DNA of 64,000 nucleotides, taken from assembly GCF_900119185.1 (NCBI RefSeq), contig NZ_FPJE01000015.1, positions 62,001-126,000 on the forward strand, given 5' to 3'. The position numbers were made by a program, and so were the translations under genes. This document shows positions 45,604 through 56,313 of the stretch, piece by piece. The notes under the pieces are model-generated. The model had not been told where the DNA came from. It searched no databases and saw nothing but the letters and a program-made list of their open reading frames with translations. The stretch is from Sinomicrobium oceani. Its GTDB lineage: Bacteria > Bacteroidota > Bacteroidia > Flavobacteriales > Flavobacteriaceae. Position 1 is the first letter of the stretch. Each line of letters begins with the position of its first letter.

Positions 45604-46947
45604 TTATGCCACTACTTTTCTGTTCTTACCTGTTTTCATCAGTCCGTCATAGTGCCTGTTCAGCAGGTACGAATTTACTTGCTGCATGGTATCAATGGCA
45701 ACTCCGACCATAATGAGCAGCGACGTCCCTCCGTAGAAAAGCGCCCATCCCTGCTGCATACCAACGATTTTAACCACAAACGCAGGCAAAATAGCAATAA
45801 TTGCCAGGAATATAGATCCGGGAAAAGTGATCAGCGACATGATTTTGTCGAGATAATCACCGGTTTCCTTACCGGGTTTAACCCCCGGAATAAACCCTCC
45901 GCTTCGTTTAAGATCGTCAGCCATTTTGTTGGTAGGAACCGTAATGGCGGTGTAAAAATACGTAAAAACTATGATCAGCAATGCAAAGACCAGGTTATAC
46001 CAGAATCCGAAAATATCCATAAAGGCAGTTTTCACGGATTGCGCAGCCTCAGAATTAGACAATCCTGCAAGCGCTCCCGGAACAAACATAATGGCCTGTG
46101 CAAAAATTATGGGCATTACTCCCGAAGCATTAAGCTTAAGGGGAATATACTGTCTTGATCCGAATACATTCTTTTCATAACCGCCTGAAGCTGTTCTTCT
46201 GGCATACTGAACCGGGATCTGCCGTGTGGCCATAACCAGCATAATACTTGCAAGGATAACCACAAACCAGATAACAAGCTCAATAAGAATCAGCATCAGA
46301 CCTCCGTTGTTCTCAGATACTCTCGATGCAAATTCCTGAGCGAAAGACTGAGGTAACCGGGCTATAATCCCCACCATGATGAGCAGTGAAATACCATTAC
46401 CGATACCTTTATCCGTAATTTTTTCACCGAGCCACATCGCAAAAATTGTTCCGGTTACCAGAATAATAACCGACGGGATGATAAAATCGAGTCCTTTTCC
46501 TAAAAGAAAAGCACTGTCCGGTACACCCAGAGCTCCGAGTCCGTACAGATAGGCCGGTGCCTGAACCACACATATTGCTATGGTAAGCCATCGTGTGATC
46601 TGGTTAATGGTCTTTCTACCGCTCTCTCCCTCTTTTTGCAGTTTCTGCAGGTAAGGTATTGCTATCCCCATAAGCTGCACCACAATAGATGCAGAAATAT
46701 AAGGCATAATACCCAAAGCGAAAATGGAAGCGTTGGCAAAAGCCCCTCCCGTAAAAGCATTAAGAATCCCCAATAAACCGGTATCTGTTTTGGTGGACAG
46801 TTCCGCTAGTTGTACCGAATCAACACCAGGAAGCACGATCTGTGTACCGAAACGATACACCAGCAGTAACCCGAGGGTTACTACTATTCGGCTCTTCAGC
46901 TCTTCTATCTTCCAAATGTTGCTAAGTGTCTCTAAAAATTTCTTCAT
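45604..46947 (-). CDS. secY: Protein translocase subunit SecY
   Basis: The 447-residue protein is the channel subunit of the Sec translocon with ten predicted membrane helices. Motifs include RFGTQIVLPGVDSVQLAEL near the N-terminus, FALGIMPYISASIVVQLM, PYLQKLQKEGESGRKTINQ, ISLLIMVGIIARLPQ, FTYFYTAITVPTNKMADDLK and GVAIDTMQQVNSYLLNRHYD. It lies directly after rplO, as in the spc operon of most bacteria. Confidence 0.98.
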   Translation of the reverse strand: MKKFLETLSNIWKIEELKSRIVVTLGLLLVYRFGTQIVLPGVDSVQLAELSTKTDTGLLGILNAFTGGAFANASIFALGIMPYISASIVVQLMGIAIPYLQKLQKEGESGRKTINQITRWLTIAICVVQAPAYLYGLGALGVPDSAFLLGKGLDFIIPSVIILVTGTIFAMWLGEKITDKGIGNGISLLIMVGIIARLPQSFAQEFASRVSENNGGLMLILIELVIWFVVILASIMLVMATRQIPVQYARRTASGGYEKNVFGSRQYIPLKLNASGVMPIIFAQAIMFVPGALAGLSNSEAAQSVKTAFMDIFGFWYNLVFALLIIVFTYFYTAITVPTNKMADDLKRSGGFIPGVKPGKETGDYLDKIMSLITFPGSIFLAIIAILPAFVVKIVGMQQGWALFYGGTSLLIMVGVAIDTMQQVNSYLLNRHYDGLMKTGKNRKVVA

Positions 46948-46960
46948 GGTCGGTTTTTTC

Positions 46961-47413
46961 TTATAAAGTTACCGCTTCTCCACCTGCCTTTTCAACGGCA
47001 GCTTTAGCGCTGGCAGTAAATTTATGAACAGATATTTTCAGCTTTGCCTTCAGTTCTCCACCACCCAGTATTTTTACCAGGTCGGATCTTTTAACTACTC
47101 GGTTAGTCACTAAGATATCCATATCCACGGTATCGGTGATAACACCTTTATCTACCATGTCCTGTAAAGTACCAAGGTTGATCCCAACATACTCTTTTCG
47201 GTTAATGTTTTTAAAACCGAATTTAGGAACACGTCTTTGAAGGGGCATTTGTCCACCTTCAAAACCGATCTTTTTAGAGTATCCGGAACGAGACTTAGCT
47301 CCTTTATGACCTCTTGCAGCGGTACCTCCTTTTCCGGAACCTTCTCCACGGCCAACTCTCTTTCCGTCCTTATGTACTGAACCTTCTGCAGGTTGTAAGT
47401 TACTTAAGTTCAT
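46961..47413 (-). CDS. rplO: 50S ribosomal protein L15
   Basis: The 150 residues start MNLSNLQPAEGSVHKDGKRV, continue with the Gly-rich RNA-binding part GRGEGSGKGGTAARGHKGAK and KIGFEGGQMPLQRRVPKFGF, and end in the L15/L18e-type domain. It helps late assembly of the 50S subunit. The gap to secY is 13 bases. Confidence 0.98.
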   Translation of the reverse strand: MNLSNLQPAEGSVHKDGKRVGRGEGSGKGGTAARGHKGAKSRSGYSKKIGFEGGQMPLQRRVPKFGFKNINRKEYVGINLGTLQDMVDKGVITDTVDMDILVTNRVVKRSDLVKILGGGELKAKLKISVHKFTASAKAAVEKAGGEAVTL

Positions 47414-47427
47414 ACCTATATTGTTAA

Positions 47428-47607
47428 TTAAGCCTCTTCTACAGAAACTAAGTGTTTAACTTTATTTACCATACCAAGGATATTTGGTGTAGCATCGTGT
47501 TCTACAACCTGTCCTATTTTCTTCAGACCAAGAGCTTCCAACGTTCTCTTTTGATCCTGAGGACGTTTAATATTACTCTTTACTTGTGTAACTTTGATCT
47601 TTCCCAT
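47428..47607 (-). CDS. rpmD: 50S ribosomal protein L30
   Basis: A 59-residue frame reads MGKIKVTQVKSNIKRPQDQK, RTLEALGLKKIGQVVEHDAT, then PNILGMVNKVKHLVSVEEA. This is standard L30 length and sequence, between rpsE and rplO with 12- and 14-base gaps. Confidence 0.97.
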   Translation of the reverse strand: MGKIKVTQVKSNIKRPQDQKRTLEALGLKKIGQVVEHDATPNILGMVNKVKHLVSVEEA

Positions 47608-47619
47608 TTCTATCCTTGT

Positions 47620-48144
47620 TTATCCTTTAAAAACTTTCTCCAGAGAAATTCCACGCTGCGCAGCAATGGTTCCGGCCCCTCTCAGTTGCAACAGTGCATC
47701 GAAAGTAGCTTTTACCACATTGTGCGGGTTAGAAGATCCCTGAGACTTAGACAATACATCATGTACTCCTACCGCTTCGAGTACGGAACGAACCGCACCA
47801 CCTGCGATAACCCCGGTACCGTGAGAAGCAGGCTGGATATACACCCTTGCTCCACCGTATTTACCTTTCTGCTCATGTGGCAACGTTCCCTTGTTCAGGG
47901 GGATACGAACCAGGTTCTTTTTAGCATCTTCTACAGCTTTGGAAATAGCATCGGCAACTTCCTTGGATTTTCCAAGGCCGTGACCAACAACTCCGTTCTC
48001 ATCACCGACTACCACGATAGCAGAAAAACCAAATGCTCTACCACCTTTAGTAACCTTAGTAACTCTCTGTACGCCAACCAGACGGTCCTTCAGTTCCAGC
48101 CCGCCGGGTTTTACCAATTCTGCGTTTTTGTATTTCTGATACAT
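47620..48144 (-). CDS. rpsE: 30S ribosomal protein S5
   Basis: The 174 residues contain the double-stranded RNA-binding fold ([40 protein letters not shown]) and the C-terminal domain ([20 protein letters not shown]). S5 acts in translational accuracy and mRNA unwinding. It lies 6 bases after rplR. Confidence 0.98.
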   Translation of the reverse strand: MYQKYKNAELVKPGGLELKDRLVGVQRVTKVTKGGRAFGFSAIVVVGDENGVVGHGLGKSKEVADAISKAVEDAKKNLVRIPLNKGTLPHEQKGKYGGARVYIQPASHGTGVIAGGAVRSVLEAVGVHDVLSKSQGSSNPHNVVKATFDALLQLRGAGTIAAQRGISLEKVFKG

Positions 48145-48150
48145 AATTTC

Positions 48151-48507
48151 TTAGAATTTAAGTCCTGCTTCCCTTGCTCCTTCTGCTAATGATTTCACCC
48201 TTCCGTGATAAAGATAACCACCTCTGTCAAAAGAAACAGTTTCTATTCCGGATTTCAATGCTTTCTCGGCAATAGCCTTACCTACCAAAGCAGATATTTC
48301 TATTTTAGTGCCTTTAGAGTCCGCAATGTCCTTATCTCTGGAAGATGCCGATGCCAGGGTTACTCCCTCAACATCATCCACCAGTTGTGCATAAATCTCT
48401 TTATTGCTTCTGAAAACAGCCAGTCTCGGCTTTACAGCAGTTCCGCTGATCACCTTTCTGATTCTGTTTTTTATACGTTGTCTTCTTTCGGTCTTTGATA
48501 ATGCCAT
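48151..48507 (-). CDS. rplR: 50S ribosomal protein L18
   Basis: The 118 residues start [20 protein letters not shown] and contain [20 protein letters not shown] and the C-terminal [21 protein letters not shown]18 binds 5S rRNA in the central protuberance. The gap to rplF is 11 bases. Confidence 0.98.
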   Translation of the reverse strand: MALSKTERRQRIKNRIRKVISGTAVKPRLAVFRSNKEIYAQLVDDVEGVTLASASSRDKDIADSKGTKIEISALVGKAIAEKALKSGIETVSFDRGGYLYHGRVKSLAEGAREAGLKF

Positions 48508-48518
48508 AATACTAATTA

Positions 48519-49061
48519 TTAAGCTGATTTACCTGCTTTTCTTCTCAATTGCTCTCCGACAAACTTGATACCTTTTCCTTTGTAAGGCTCTGGCTTACGG
48601 AAAGAACGGATCTTGGCAGCAACCTGGCCTACCAACTGTTTATCGTACGATGTCAGTTTAATAATAGGATTTTTCCCTTTCTCAGAAATGGTTTCCACCT
48701 TTACTTCAGGTGCAAGCTCCAAAACGATGTTATGAGAAAAACCAAGAGCAAGATCAAGTTTCTGACCCTGATTGCTGGCTCTGTAACCTACACCAACCAG
48801 TTCCAGCTCTTTGGTAAACCCTTCAGAAACCCCAACAACCATATTATAGATCAAAGCACGGTACAGTCCGTGTTTTGCTCTTTGTTCTTTGCTTTCATCG
48901 GTAGTTTCCAATATAATCTGTCCATCCTCTTGCTTTACAGCAATGTCTTTAACTTCTTGAGTTAATTCGCCTAATTTACCTTTAACGGTTACGTTGTTCC
49001 CTTCTACGGTAACGGTAACCCCGTCAGGTACATTTACTGGACTTTTTCCTATTCTTGACAT
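48519..49061 (-). CDS. rplF: 50S ribosomal protein L6
   Basis: The 180 residues start [20 protein letters not shown] and contain two L6 domains; the C-terminal one has [20 protein letters not shown] and [21 protein letters not shown]6 lies near the elongation-factor binding site. Length is normal. Confidence 0.98.
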   Translation of the reverse strand: MSRIGKSPVNVPDGVTVTVEGNNVTVKGKLGELTQEVKDIAVKQEDGQIILETTDESKEQRAKHGLYRALIYNMVVGVSEGFTKELELVGVGYRASNQGQKLDLALGFSHNIVLELAPEVKVETISEKGKNPIIKLTSYDKQLVGQVAAKIRSFRKPEPYKGKGIKFVGEQLRRKAGKSA

Positions 49062-49079
49062 TTTCTTTGTCTTTATTTG

Positions 49080-49478
49080 TTAGTAAACGTAACACAACAC
49101 TTCACCACCCACATTCTCCTGTTTAGCCTGCTTACTGGTCATTACTCCGTGAGAAGTAGAGACAATAGCTACTCCCAGACCATTCAGAACTCTGGGCAGA
49201 TCGGCAGAACCAACATACTTACGCAACCCGGGTTTACTCACACGTTGTATCTTTTTGATAATGGGCTCCTTGGTAGCTTTATCATATTTCAAAGCTATCT
49301 TTATTTTACCCTGCACGGCATTATCCTCGAATTTATAACTCAGGATATATCCCTGATCAAACAAGATCTTGGTTATTTCTTTTTTCAAATTAGAAGCGGG
49401 AATCTCCACTACACGGTGACCAGCACTGTTGGCATTCCTGATTCTTGTCAAATAATCTGCTATAGGATCTGTATACAT
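49080..49478 (-). CDS. rpsH: 30S ribosomal protein S8
   Basis: The 132 residues start MYTDPIADYLTRIRNANSAG and end with RVLNGLGVAIVSTSHGVMTS and a short tail. S8 is a primary 16S rRNA-binding protein and, in several bacteria, the translational repressor of the spc operon. A 60-base gap separates it from rpsN. Confidence 0.98.
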   Translation of the reverse strand: MYTDPIADYLTRIRNANSAGHRVVEIPASNLKKEITKILFDQGYILSYKFEDNAVQGKIKIALKYDKATKEPIIKKIQRVSKPGLRKYVGSADLPRVLNGLGVAIVSTSHGVMTSKQAKQENVGGEVLCYVY

Positions 49479-49538
49479 CTGTATTTATTTGCGGTTGCAG
49501 TTTTCGGATCTACTCCGAACTTACCACCAGTTAAAAAT

Positions 49539-49808
49539 TTACCAACTTGCTTTTTTAACACCGGGGATCAATCCCTGGTTAGCCATTTCACGGAAAGTTA
49601 CCCGTGAAATACCGAAAACTCGCATATACCCTTTTGGTCTACCTGTAAGTTTGCAACGGTTGTGTAACCTTACGGGTGAAGCATTTTTAGGTAATTTCTG
49701 AAGTGCTTCGAAATCACCGGCTTCCTTAAGAGCCTTACGTTTCTCAGCATACTTATCTACCAGTTTCTGCCTCTTCACCTCACGGGCTTTCATGGATTCT
49801 TTTGCCAT
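49539..49808 (-). CDS. rpsN: 30S ribosomal protein S14, long zinc-free form
   Basis: The 89-residue protein starts [20 protein letters not shown] and has [20 protein letters not shown] and [20 protein letters not shown]. It lacks the CxxC pairs of the short S14, so it is the zinc-independent long type. It begins 2 bases downstream of rplE. Confidence 0.97.
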   Translation of the reverse strand: MAKESMKAREVKRQKLVDKYAEKRKALKEAGDFEALQKLPKNASPVRLHNRCKLTGRPKGYMRVFGISRVTFREMANQGLIPGVKKASW

Positions 49809-49810
49809 AC

Positions 49811-50362
49811 TTAATTCTTTTTAAATGGTAATCCCAATTCGGTTAACAATGATTTCGCTTCTTTATCGGTCTCCGCAGAAGTAACAAAGGTAATATCCAT
49901 ACCGGATATTTTATTCACTTTGTCTATATCGATCTCCGGGAAGATAATTTGCTCTGTCACTCCCAGGTTGTAATTTCCTCTACCGTCAAAACCATTGGCC
50001 TTGATACCGTTAAAGTCCCTTACCCTTGGCAAAGCACTTGTCACCAATCTATCAAGGAATTCGTACATTCTTTCTCCCCGTAAAGTCACTTTTGCCCCGA
50101 TAGGCATTCCTTTACGAAGTTTAAAAGATGCAACGTCCTTTTTTGACATGGTTGACACTGCTTTTTGCCCGGTAATCCTGGTAAGCTCATCCACAGCATG
50201 GTCAATGAGTTTTTTATCGGCAACAGCAGCTCCGACACCACGGCTAACTACAATCTTTTTTAATTTAGGTACCTGCATTACGTTCTGATACCCGAACTCT
50301 TCTGTAAGAGCAGAAACTATTCTGTCCTTATACTCTTGTTTCAATCTCGGAATGTAAGCCAT
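49811..50362 (-). CDS. rplE: 50S ribosomal protein L5
   Basis: The 183 residues contain [59 protein letters not shown] and [21 protein letters not shown]5 binds 5S rRNA and contacts the P-site tRNA. It begins 2 bases after rplX. Confidence 0.98.
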   Translation of the reverse strand: MAYIPRLKQEYKDRIVSALTEEFGYQNVMQVPKLKKIVVSRGVGAAVADKKLIDHAVDELTRITGQKAVSTMSKKDVASFKLRKGMPIGAKVTLRGERMYEFLDRLVTSALPRVRDFNGIKANGFDGRGNYNLGVTEQIIFPEIDIDKVNKISGMDITFVTSAETDKEAKSLLTELGLPFKKN

Positions 50363-50364
50363 AA

Positions 50365-50679
50365 CTAAATTACTTCATTAGATTTCTTGGAAACTCTCAC
50401 TTTCTTTCCATCCTTAACTTCATACCCTACTCGTGTTACTTCTTTCGATTTAGGATCGAGCAGCGACAGGTTAGAGATATGAATAGGAGCTTCTTTTTCA
50501 ACGATTCCTCCCTGAGGGTTGTTAGCACTGGGCTTTTGATGTTTCTTCACCGTATTAACTCCCTCAACGATCGCTTTATTCTTTTCACGATCTACCTTCA
50601 GAACCTTACCTTCAGAACCTTTATGATCTCCGGCAATAACCCTTACAGTATCTCCTGATTTTATTTTTAGCTTTGTCAT
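50365..50679 (-). CDS. rplX: 50S ribosomal protein L24
   Basis: The 104 residues show the KOW motif ([38 protein letters not shown]) and end with [21 protein letters not shown]24 is an assembly initiator of the 50S subunit. Confidence 0.98.
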   Translation of the reverse strand: MTKLKIKSGDTVRVIAGDHKGSEGKVLKVDREKNKAIVEGVNTVKKHQKPSANNPQGGIVEKEAPIHISNLSLLDPKSKEVTRVGYEVKDGKKVRVSKKSNEVI

Positions 50680-50693
50680 TTTGCTATCTTGTA

Positions 50694-51062
50694 TTACAGC
50701 ACCTCAGGTGCTAATGATACGATCTTCATAAACTGCTTATCGCGAAGCTCTCTTGCTACAGGACCGAAAACACGTGTACCACGCATTTCACCGGCAGCAT
50801 TCAGCAACACACAAGCATTGTCATCGAAACGAATGTAAGAACCGTCAGGTCTACGCACCTCTTTCTTGGTACGAACAACTACTGCAGTAGATACTTGTCC
50901 TTTCTTAACGTTTCCGTTAGGAGTAGCCTCTTTTACAGTAACTACTATCTTATCACCTACAGAAGCATATCTTCTTTTTGTACCTCCGAGAACACGGATA
51001 GTCAGAACCTCTTTGGCTCCGGTATTATCCGCTACTTTTAATCTAGATTCCTGTTGTACCAT
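50694..51062 (-). CDS. rplN: 50S ribosomal protein L14
   Basis: The 122 residues include [40 protein letters not shown] and [21 protein letters not shown]14 takes part in subunit bridges with 16S rRNA. The adjacent rpsQ stop is 2 bases before its start. Confidence 0.98.
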   Translation of the reverse strand: MVQQESRLKVADNTGAKEVLTIRVLGGTKRRYASVGDKIVVTVKEATPNGNVKKGQVSTAVVVRTKKEVRRPDGSYIRFDDNACVLLNAAGEMRGTRVFGPVARELRDKQFMKIVSLAPEVL

Positions 51063-51064
51063 AA

Positions 51065-51325
51065 TTACTTCGCTCTTTCAATGATTTCAACTAATCTCCA
51101 ACACTTGGTTCTGCTCAACGGACGAGTCTCCATTATCTTCACAGTATCACCGATGTTGCAATCGTTCTTTTCGTCGTGCGCAACATATTTCTTAGTTTTC
51201 AACACGAACTTTCCGTACATAGGGTGTTTTACCCGTTTCACTTCGGAAACGACAATGGATTTCTCCATTTTATTACTGGTTACAACACCTATTCTCTCTT
51301 TTCTTAATTTTCTTTTTTCTTCCAT
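51065..51325 (-). CDS. rpsQ: 30S ribosomal protein S17
   Basis: The 86 residues carry the S17 OB fold: [60 protein letters not shown] and KCWRLVEII. It is a primary 16S rRNA-binding protein. Length is normal. Confidence 0.98.
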   Translation of the reverse strand: MEEKRKLRKERIGVVTSNKMEKSIVVSEVKRVKHPMYGKFVLKTKKYVAHDEKNDCNIGDTVKIMETRPLSRTKCWRLVEIIERAK

Positions 51326-51342
51326 CTTAAAGCAGCATAGAA

Positions 51343-51534
51343 TTATTGTAATTCTCTTTTAGTAAGCTCAGTGGCTAATTTCCCAACCGTTCTTCTTGCC
51401 TTTCTAAGCTGAAGCGGATTTTCCAGTGGCGTAATAGCATGGGCCATTTTTAAGTCTGCATAATTCTTTTTGAATTCACCGAGCTTTTCCTGTAGCTCAG
51501 CAACAGATAATTCTTTAATTTCTGACTGTTTCAT
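51343..51534 (-). CDS. rpmC: 50S ribosomal protein L29
   Basis: The 63 residues form the two-helix L29: [40 protein letters not shown] and [20 protein letters not shown]. It lies near the polypeptide exit tunnel. Confidence 0.97.
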   Translation of the reverse strand: MKQSEIKELSVAELQEKLGEFKKNYADLKMAHAITPLENPLQLRKARRTVGKLATELTKRELQ

Positions 51535-51547
51535 AATTCCTCAAGTA

Positions 51548-51967
51548 TTAAGCTGAATAATCCCTCGCCACAATGAATTTTGTTTTCACCGGAAGCTTCT
51601 GTGCTGCAAGACGCAATGCTTCTTTCGCAACGTCCAGCGGTACTCCACCGACTTCAAACATAATTCTGCCTGGTTTAACAACTGCAGCCCAGTATTCCAC
51701 TGCACCTTTACCTTTACCCATACGTACCTCAAGAGGCTTCTTGGTGATCGGTTTATCCGGGAAAATCTTAATCCACAACTGCCCTTCCCTTTTCATATAA
51801 CGGGTAGCCGCAATACGCGCAGCTTCTATCTGACGCGCTGTAATGAATGAAGAATCCATAGATTTTATACCGAACATTCCGTTTGAAAGCTCATGTCCTC
51901 TTTGGGAGTTCCCTTTCATACGTCCCTTCTGCTGCTTGCGATATTTGGTTCTTTTTGGCTGTAACAT
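51548..51967 (-). CDS. rplP: 50S ribosomal protein L16
   Basis: The 139 residues start [20 protein letters not shown] and contain [40 protein letters not shown] and [21 protein letters not shown]16 shapes the A site and peptidyl transferase centre region. The gap to rpsC is 19 bases. Confidence 0.98.
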   Translation of the reverse strand: MLQPKRTKYRKQQKGRMKGNSQRGHELSNGMFGIKSMDSSFITARQIEAARIAATRYMKREGQLWIKIFPDKPITKKPLEVRMGKGKGAVEYWAAVVKPGRIMFEVGGVPLDVAKEALRLAAQKLPVKTKFIVARDYSA

Positions 51968-51986
51968 TTTTCTTTACTTTAAAAAA

Positions 51987-52700
51987 TTACTTTCTGCGAC
52001 GAGCTTTTTTCGCACCGCCTTTACCGCCTCCTTGTTGCTTTTTGGACATTCCAACAAGCGGAGACAACTCCCTCTTTCCGTAAACCTCGCCTTTCATGAT
52101 CCACACCTTCACACCCAGCCTACCATAAGTAGTATGAGCTTCAACAAGTGCATAATCGATATCAGCTCTGAAGGTAGACAAAGGAATCCTTCCTTCTTTG
52201 TAAGATTCAGAACGCGCCATTTCCGCCCCGTTCAAACGTCCGGAAATTTGCACCTTAACACCTTCTGCATTCATCCTGATTGCAGCTGCAATAGCCATTT
52301 TTATAGCTCGTCTGTAGCTGATTCTGCTCTCTATCTGACGTGCAATACTTGCAGCAACGAGATTAGCGTCCAGTTCCGGCCTTTTAATCTCGAAAATGTT
52401 AATCTGAACCTCTTTGTCCGTAATTTTCTTAAGCTCTTCTTTCAGCCTGTCTACCTCCTGTCCGCCTTTCCCGATAATAATTCCGGGACGGGCAGTGGTG
52501 ATAGTAACGGTTACAAGCTTCAGGGTACGCTCAATAATTACTCTTGAAACACTAGCTTTTGACAAACGAGCATGAACATATTTTCTGATCTTATCGTCTT
52601 CGGCAATTTTATCGCCGTAGTCCTTACCGCCATACCAGTTAGACTCCCATCCTCTGATAATACCAAGGCGATTTCCGATTGGATTTGTTTTTTGTCCCAT
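51987..52700 (-). CDS. rpsC: 30S ribosomal protein S3
   Basis: The 237 residues start [20 protein letters not shown] and contain the KH domain ([20 protein letters not shown]) and the C-terminal domain ([40 protein letters not shown]). A Lys/Gly/Ala-rich tail ends it. S3 lies at the mRNA entry channel. Confidence 0.98.
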   Translation of the reverse strand: MGQKTNPIGNRLGIIRGWESNWYGGKDYGDKIAEDDKIRKYVHARLSKASVSRVIIERTLKLVTVTITTARPGIIIGKGGQEVDRLKEELKKITDKEVQINIFEIKRPELDANLVAASIARQIESRISYRRAIKMAIAAAIRMNAEGVKVQISGRLNGAEMARSESYKEGRIPLSTFRADIDYALVEAHTTYGRLGVKVWIMKGEVYGKRELSPLVGMSKKQQGGGKGGAKKARRRK

Positions 52701-52707
52701 TTATCTC

Positions 52708-53115
52708 CTAGCTTTGTGTGTTATTATTAGCTCCAAGCACCAATGTTACGTGATTGGAACGTTTTCTTATCCTGTGCGCACGACCTTGCGGTGCAGGACG
52801 AAGCCTTTTCAGCATACTTCCTCCGTCCACACGGATCTCCTTAACAAACAGGTCTGCATCTTCAATGCTTGCATCCTCGTTTTTGGCCTGCCAGTTGGCT
52901 ATAGCAGACAACAACAGTTTTTCCAAACGACGGGATGCCTCCTTTTGACTAAATTTCAAAATAGCAAGCGCTTTTTCTACTTTTTGTCCCCTTACCAGAT
53001 CCGCAACAAGACGCATCTTTCTGGGGGAAGTAGGGCAGTTATTCAACTTTGCAAATGCTAATTCTTTCTTAGCTGCTTTGATTTGCTCTGCTCTTTCTCT
53101 TTTGCGAACTCCCAT
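52708..53115 (-). CDS. rplV: 50S ribosomal protein L22
   Basis: The 135 residues include [40 protein letters not shown] and the tunnel-loop region [20 protein letters not shown]. The loop reaches into the exit tunnel; changes there are associated with macrolide resistance in other bacteria, and nothing unusual is seen. About 22 residues at the N-terminus are Lys/Arg/Glu-rich. Confidence 0.98.
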   Translation of the reverse strand: MGVRKRERAEQIKAAKKELAFAKLNNCPTSPRKMRLVADLVRGQKVEKALAILKFSQKEASRRLEKLLLSAIANWQAKNEDASIEDADLFVKEIRVDGGSMLKRLRPAPQGRAHRIRKRSNHVTLVLGANNNTQS

Positions 53116-53124
53116 AGCTTCCTA

Positions 53125-53403
53125 TTATTTTTTTCCTTTATTTTTCGCACCGGCGTGACCTCGGAAAGATCGTGTCGGTGAAAATTCTCCTAATTTATGT
53201 CCCACCATGTTTTCTGTAACATATACAGGAACAAACTGACGACCATTATGAACAGCTATAGTCTGACCAACAAAATCCGGTGTTATCATAGAAGCTCTGG
53301 ACCAGGTTTTTATAACCGTCTTCTTCCCAGACTCTACATTTTGTTGTACTTTTTTCTCGAGACTATAGTGAACGTAAGGTCCTTTCTTTAACGAACGTGC
53401 CAT
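53125..53403 (-). CDS. rpsS: 30S ribosomal protein S19
   Basis: The 92 residues start [20 protein letters not shown] and contain [20 protein letters not shown] and the C-terminal [21 protein letters not shown]19 forms a head-domain pair with S13. Confidence 0.98.
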   Translation of the reverse strand: MARSLKKGPYVHYSLEKKVQQNVESGKKTVIKTWSRASMITPDFVGQTIAVHNGRQFVPVYVTENMVGHKLGEFSPTRSFRGHAGAKNKGKK

Positions 53404-53415
53404 CTGTAATTTCTT

Positions 53416-54240
53416 TTATTTCTTTCTACGTTCTACAATATACCTATTACTCGCCTTGGTTCTGGAACGGGTTTTAAATCCTTTTGCAGGAATTCCGTTT
53501 CTAGACCTCGGATGTCCTCCTGAAGCCCTACCTTCACCACCACCCATCGGGTGATCTATCGGGTTCATAGCCACAGGTCTTGTTCTCGGTCTTCTACCAA
53601 GCCATCTGCTTCTACCCGCTTTACCGGATACGATGAGCTGATGATCTGAGTTAGACACTACTCCAACAGTTGCAAAACAAGCACCGAGGATCATCCTGGT
53701 TTCACCAGAAGGAAGTTTTACCGTAGCGTACTTCCCTTCTCTCGCCATCAACTGAGCAAAGGCACCGGCACTACGAGCCATTACAGCTCCCTGCCCCGGT
53801 CGTAGCTCTATACAAGAAATCACTGTACCCAATGGAAGATCAGACAAAGGCATTGCATTACCGATCTCAGGCGCACTACCAGGACCGGAAACAACTGTCT
53901 GACCAACTTTCAAACCGTTTTGAGCTATCACATAACGTTTCTCACCGTCGCTGTACTTCAACAAGGCAATAAACGCCGTTCTGTTCGGATCGTACTGAAT
54001 AGACTCCACTGTAGCTTCTACACCAACCTTCTCTCTCTTAAAGTCTATAACACGATACTTCCTTTTATGACCACCACCTCTGTAGCGGATAGTCATCTTT
54101 CCTTGACTGTTTCTTCCCCCTGACTTTTTTAACGGAGCGAGCAAACTCTTCTCCGGCTTATCAGTAGTAATCGCGTCAAATCCGTTTACTACTCTAAAAC
54201 GCTGTCCCGGGGTTACCGGTTTTAATTTTCTAACTGACAT
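53416..54240 (-). CDS. rplB: 50S ribosomal protein L2
   Basis: The 274 residues contain [20 protein letters not shown], the central [20 protein letters not shown] and the conserved C-terminal [20 protein letters not shown] with its functionally important His near the peptidyl transferase centre. Length is normal. Confidence 0.98.
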   Translation of the reverse strand: MSVRKLKPVTPGQRFRVVNGFDAITTDKPEKSLLAPLKKSGGRNSQGKMTIRYRGGGHKRKYRVIDFKREKVGVEATVESIQYDPNRTAFIALLKYSDGEKRYVIAQNGLKVGQTVVSGPGSAPEIGNAMPLSDLPLGTVISCIELRPGQGAVMARSAGAFAQLMAREGKYATVKLPSGETRMILGACFATVGVVSNSDHQLIVSGKAGRSRWLGRRPRTRPVAMNPIDHPMGGGEGRASGGHPRSRNGIPAKGFKTRSRTKASNRYIVERRKK

Positions 54241-54252
54241 TTTTGTCTTTCC

Positions 54253-54543
54253 TTATATATTACTATAAAAATCAATAGTATCTCCTTCCGCCACCTGAAC
54301 AATAGCTTTCTTATAAGCATTGGTCTTACCGTATTGCATACCGGTTTTAGTGTAGCGTACACTTCTCTTAGGACCGTAATTCATTGTTCGGACTTTCTCT
54401 ACAGAAACTCCGTAAGCAGCTTCTATAGCATCCTTGATCTCCAGCTTATTAGCCTGGCCGTTTACAATGAAACCATAGCGATTATTCACCTCGCTGTCAG
54501 CGGTCACTTTTTCCGTAATTATAGGCTTAATTAACACACTCAT
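54253..54543 (-). CDS. rplW: 50S ribosomal protein L23
   Basis: The 96 residues start MSVLIKPIITEKVTADSEVN and contain RYGFIVNGQANKLEIKDAIE and VEKVRTMNYGPKRSVRYTKT. L23 docks trigger factor and SRP at the tunnel exit. Confidence 0.98.
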   Translation of the reverse strand: MSVLIKPIITEKVTADSEVNNRYGFIVNGQANKLEIKDAIEAAYGVSVEKVRTMNYGPKRSVRYTKTGMQYGKTNAYKKAIVQVAEGDTIDFYSNI

Positions 54544-54550
54544 GGTCCAT

Positions 54551-55180
54551 TTATTTACTCAAATTCGACTCAATTCCTTCTAAAGCACCCTCAAGAAGCA
54601 CTACACTGTTTGCGTTGATCACTTTATAAGTGTTTAATTCAGAAGCACTTATAACCTCAGACGCTTTTAAATTGCGTGACGACAAATATACATTTTTATT
54701 TGGCTCACCCAATACAAACAGTGTTTTTTTATTCTCTAACCCTAAGGCTTTCAGCACAGAAGTAAAATCTTTGGTCTTTGGAGCATCAAAATTGAAACCT
54801 TCCAAAACCACGATCGCCCCTTCTTTTGCTTTTATACTTAAAGCTGATTTCCGAGCCAGGCGTTTTACTCCTTTGTTAAGCTTCTGGGTGTAATCTTTAG
54901 GTCTCGGACCAAAAATTCGTCCACCCCCTACAAAAACAGGAGACTTGATACTTCCGGCACGTGCCGTTCCGGTACCCTTCTGCTTTTTGATCTTCCTGGT
55001 ACTACCAGCGATCTCTCCTCTTTCTTTAGCCTTATGAGTACCCTGACGCTTATTGGCCAGGTAACGCTTTACATCGAGATAAACAGCATGATTGTTTGGC
55101 TCTATTCCATAAACAGCATCAGAAAGACTAACCTTTCTACCTGTTTCTTTTCCGTTTATATCTAATACTGCTACTTCCAT
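54551..55180 (-). CDS. rplD: 50S ribosomal protein L4
   Basis: The 209 residues contain [40 protein letters not shown] and [20 protein letters not shown], the extended loop that reaches the exit tunnel. In E. coli L4 also represses the S10 operon; whether it does here is unknown. It shares one base with the rplC stop. Confidence 0.98.
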   Translation of the reverse strand: MEVAVLDINGKETGRKVSLSDAVYGIEPNNHAVYLDVKRYLANKRQGTHKAKERGEIAGSTRKIKKQKGTGTARAGSIKSPVFVGGGRIFGPRPKDYTQKLNKGVKRLARKSALSIKAKEGAIVVLEGFNFDAPKTKDFTSVLKALGLENKKTLFVLGEPNKNVYLSSRNLKASEVISASELNTYKVINANSVVLLEGALEGIESNLSK

Positions 55181-55797
55181 TACTTCTGAACTATTACGTA
55201 AGCGTTTTTATGCCCGGGGACACAACCTTTGATAACGATAAGGTTTTTTTCCGGAACAACTTTCAACACTCGCAGGTTTTCAACTGTTACTCTTTCAGCT
55301 CCCATTCTTCCAGCCATGCGCATTCCTTTGAATACACGGGCAGGATAAGATGCCGCACCAATAGATCCGGGCGCTCTGAGACGGTTATGCTGACCGTGAG
55401 TAGCCTGACCCACACCGCCAAATCCGTGTCTCTTAACAACACCCTGGAAACCTTTACCTTTAGACGTTCCTGTCACATCTACAAACTCTCCTTCACTGAA
55501 GTGCTCTACTGTGATCGTGTCACCTAATTTAAAATCTCCTTCAAAGCCCTGGAACTCGACGATCTGTTTTTTAGGAGAAACACCTGCTTTTTTAAAATGA
55601 CCTAATTCGGCCTTATTAGCACGTTTTTCTGCCTTGTCATCGAAACCAAGCTGAAGAGCCTCATACCCGTCAACCTCTTTGGTTCTGACTTGGGTAACTA
55701 CGCAAGGACCTGCCTCAATAACGGTACAAGGAATGTTTTTTCCGTTCTCGTCAAAAATGCTGGTCATGCCAATCTTTTTACCAATTAACCCAGACAT
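55180..55797 (-). CDS. rplC: 50S ribosomal protein L3
   Basis: I use the ATG giving [20 protein letters not shown], as L3 normally begins; a frame to 55845 would add 16 residues without similarity. The 205 residues have [20 protein letters not shown] and [20 protein letters not shown], standard L3 motifs near the peptidyl transferase centre. It is the first gene after the terminator-like hairpin that separates it from rpsJ, so a promoter is expected in the 55798-55890 stretch, although I see no consensus match. Confidence 0.96.
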   Translation of the reverse strand: MSGLIGKKIGMTSIFDENGKNIPCTVIEAGPCVVTQVRTKEVDGYEALQLGFDDKAEKRANKAELGHFKKAGVSPKKQIVEFQGFEGDFKLGDTITVEHFSEGEFVDVTGTSKGKGFQGVVKRHGFGGVGQATHGQHNRLRAPGSIGAASYPARVFKGMRMAGRMGAERVTVENLRVLKVVPEKNLIVIKGCVPGHKNAYVIVQK

Positions 55798-55894
55798 ACT
55801 GATTTTTGTGATTTTAGATTTAAACCCCGGTCCACGAAACTGCATGGAACAAGATCCAAACCCGTTGTTATTAATTAAACTATTGTTTCAAAAA

Positions 55895-55928
55895 ATTCAG
55901 GGTTAAAAAACATATTTCAACCCTGAAT
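55895..55928 (-). terminator. Intrinsic terminator between rpsJ and rplC
   Basis: A perfect 10-bp stem (55895-55904 with 55919-55928) with a 14-base loop is followed on the minus strand by a run of six T. It lies 79 bases after the rpsJ stop and 97 bases before rplC. It is either a full terminator that separates the str unit from the S10 unit, or a control point with partial read-through. Confidence 0.7.
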
Positions 55929-56007
55929 ATATTTTCTATCTCCGTTTTTCCCTTGCGAAACGCTCAGGACATGTCTCCGGAAAAACACGCTTCCGGACTG
56001 GAAATCA

Positions 56008-56313
56008 TCACACCTTGATCTCCACTTCAACTCCACTCGGCAATTCGAGTTTCATCAAAGCATCGATAGTCTTGGAAGATGAGCTGTAGATATCGAGTAA
56101 CCTTTTGTAAGAACTCAACTGAAACTGCTCTCTCGATTTTTTGTTAACGTGAGGTGAACGCAAAACCGTAAACAATTTCTTATGGGTTGGCAACGGAATA
56201 GGACCAGTTACCACAGCTCCGGTAGTCTTTACCGTTTTAACGATCTTCTCAGCAGACTTATCAACCAGGTTATGATCGTATGATTTTAATTTTATTCTTA
56301 TTTTCTGACTCAT
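56008..56313 (-). CDS. rpsJ: 30S ribosomal protein S10
   Basis: The 101 residues start [20 protein letters not shown] and contain [20 protein letters not shown], the conserved loop, and [20 protein letters not shown]. In other bacteria S10 also works with NusB in antitermination. Here it follows fusA after 11 bases rather than directly heading rplC. Confidence 0.98.
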   Translation of the reverse strand: MSQKIRIKLKSYDHNLVDKSAEKIVKTVKTTGAVVTGPIPLPTHKKLFTVLRSPHVNKKSREQFQLSSYKRLLDIYSSSSKTIDALMKLELPSGVEVEIKV

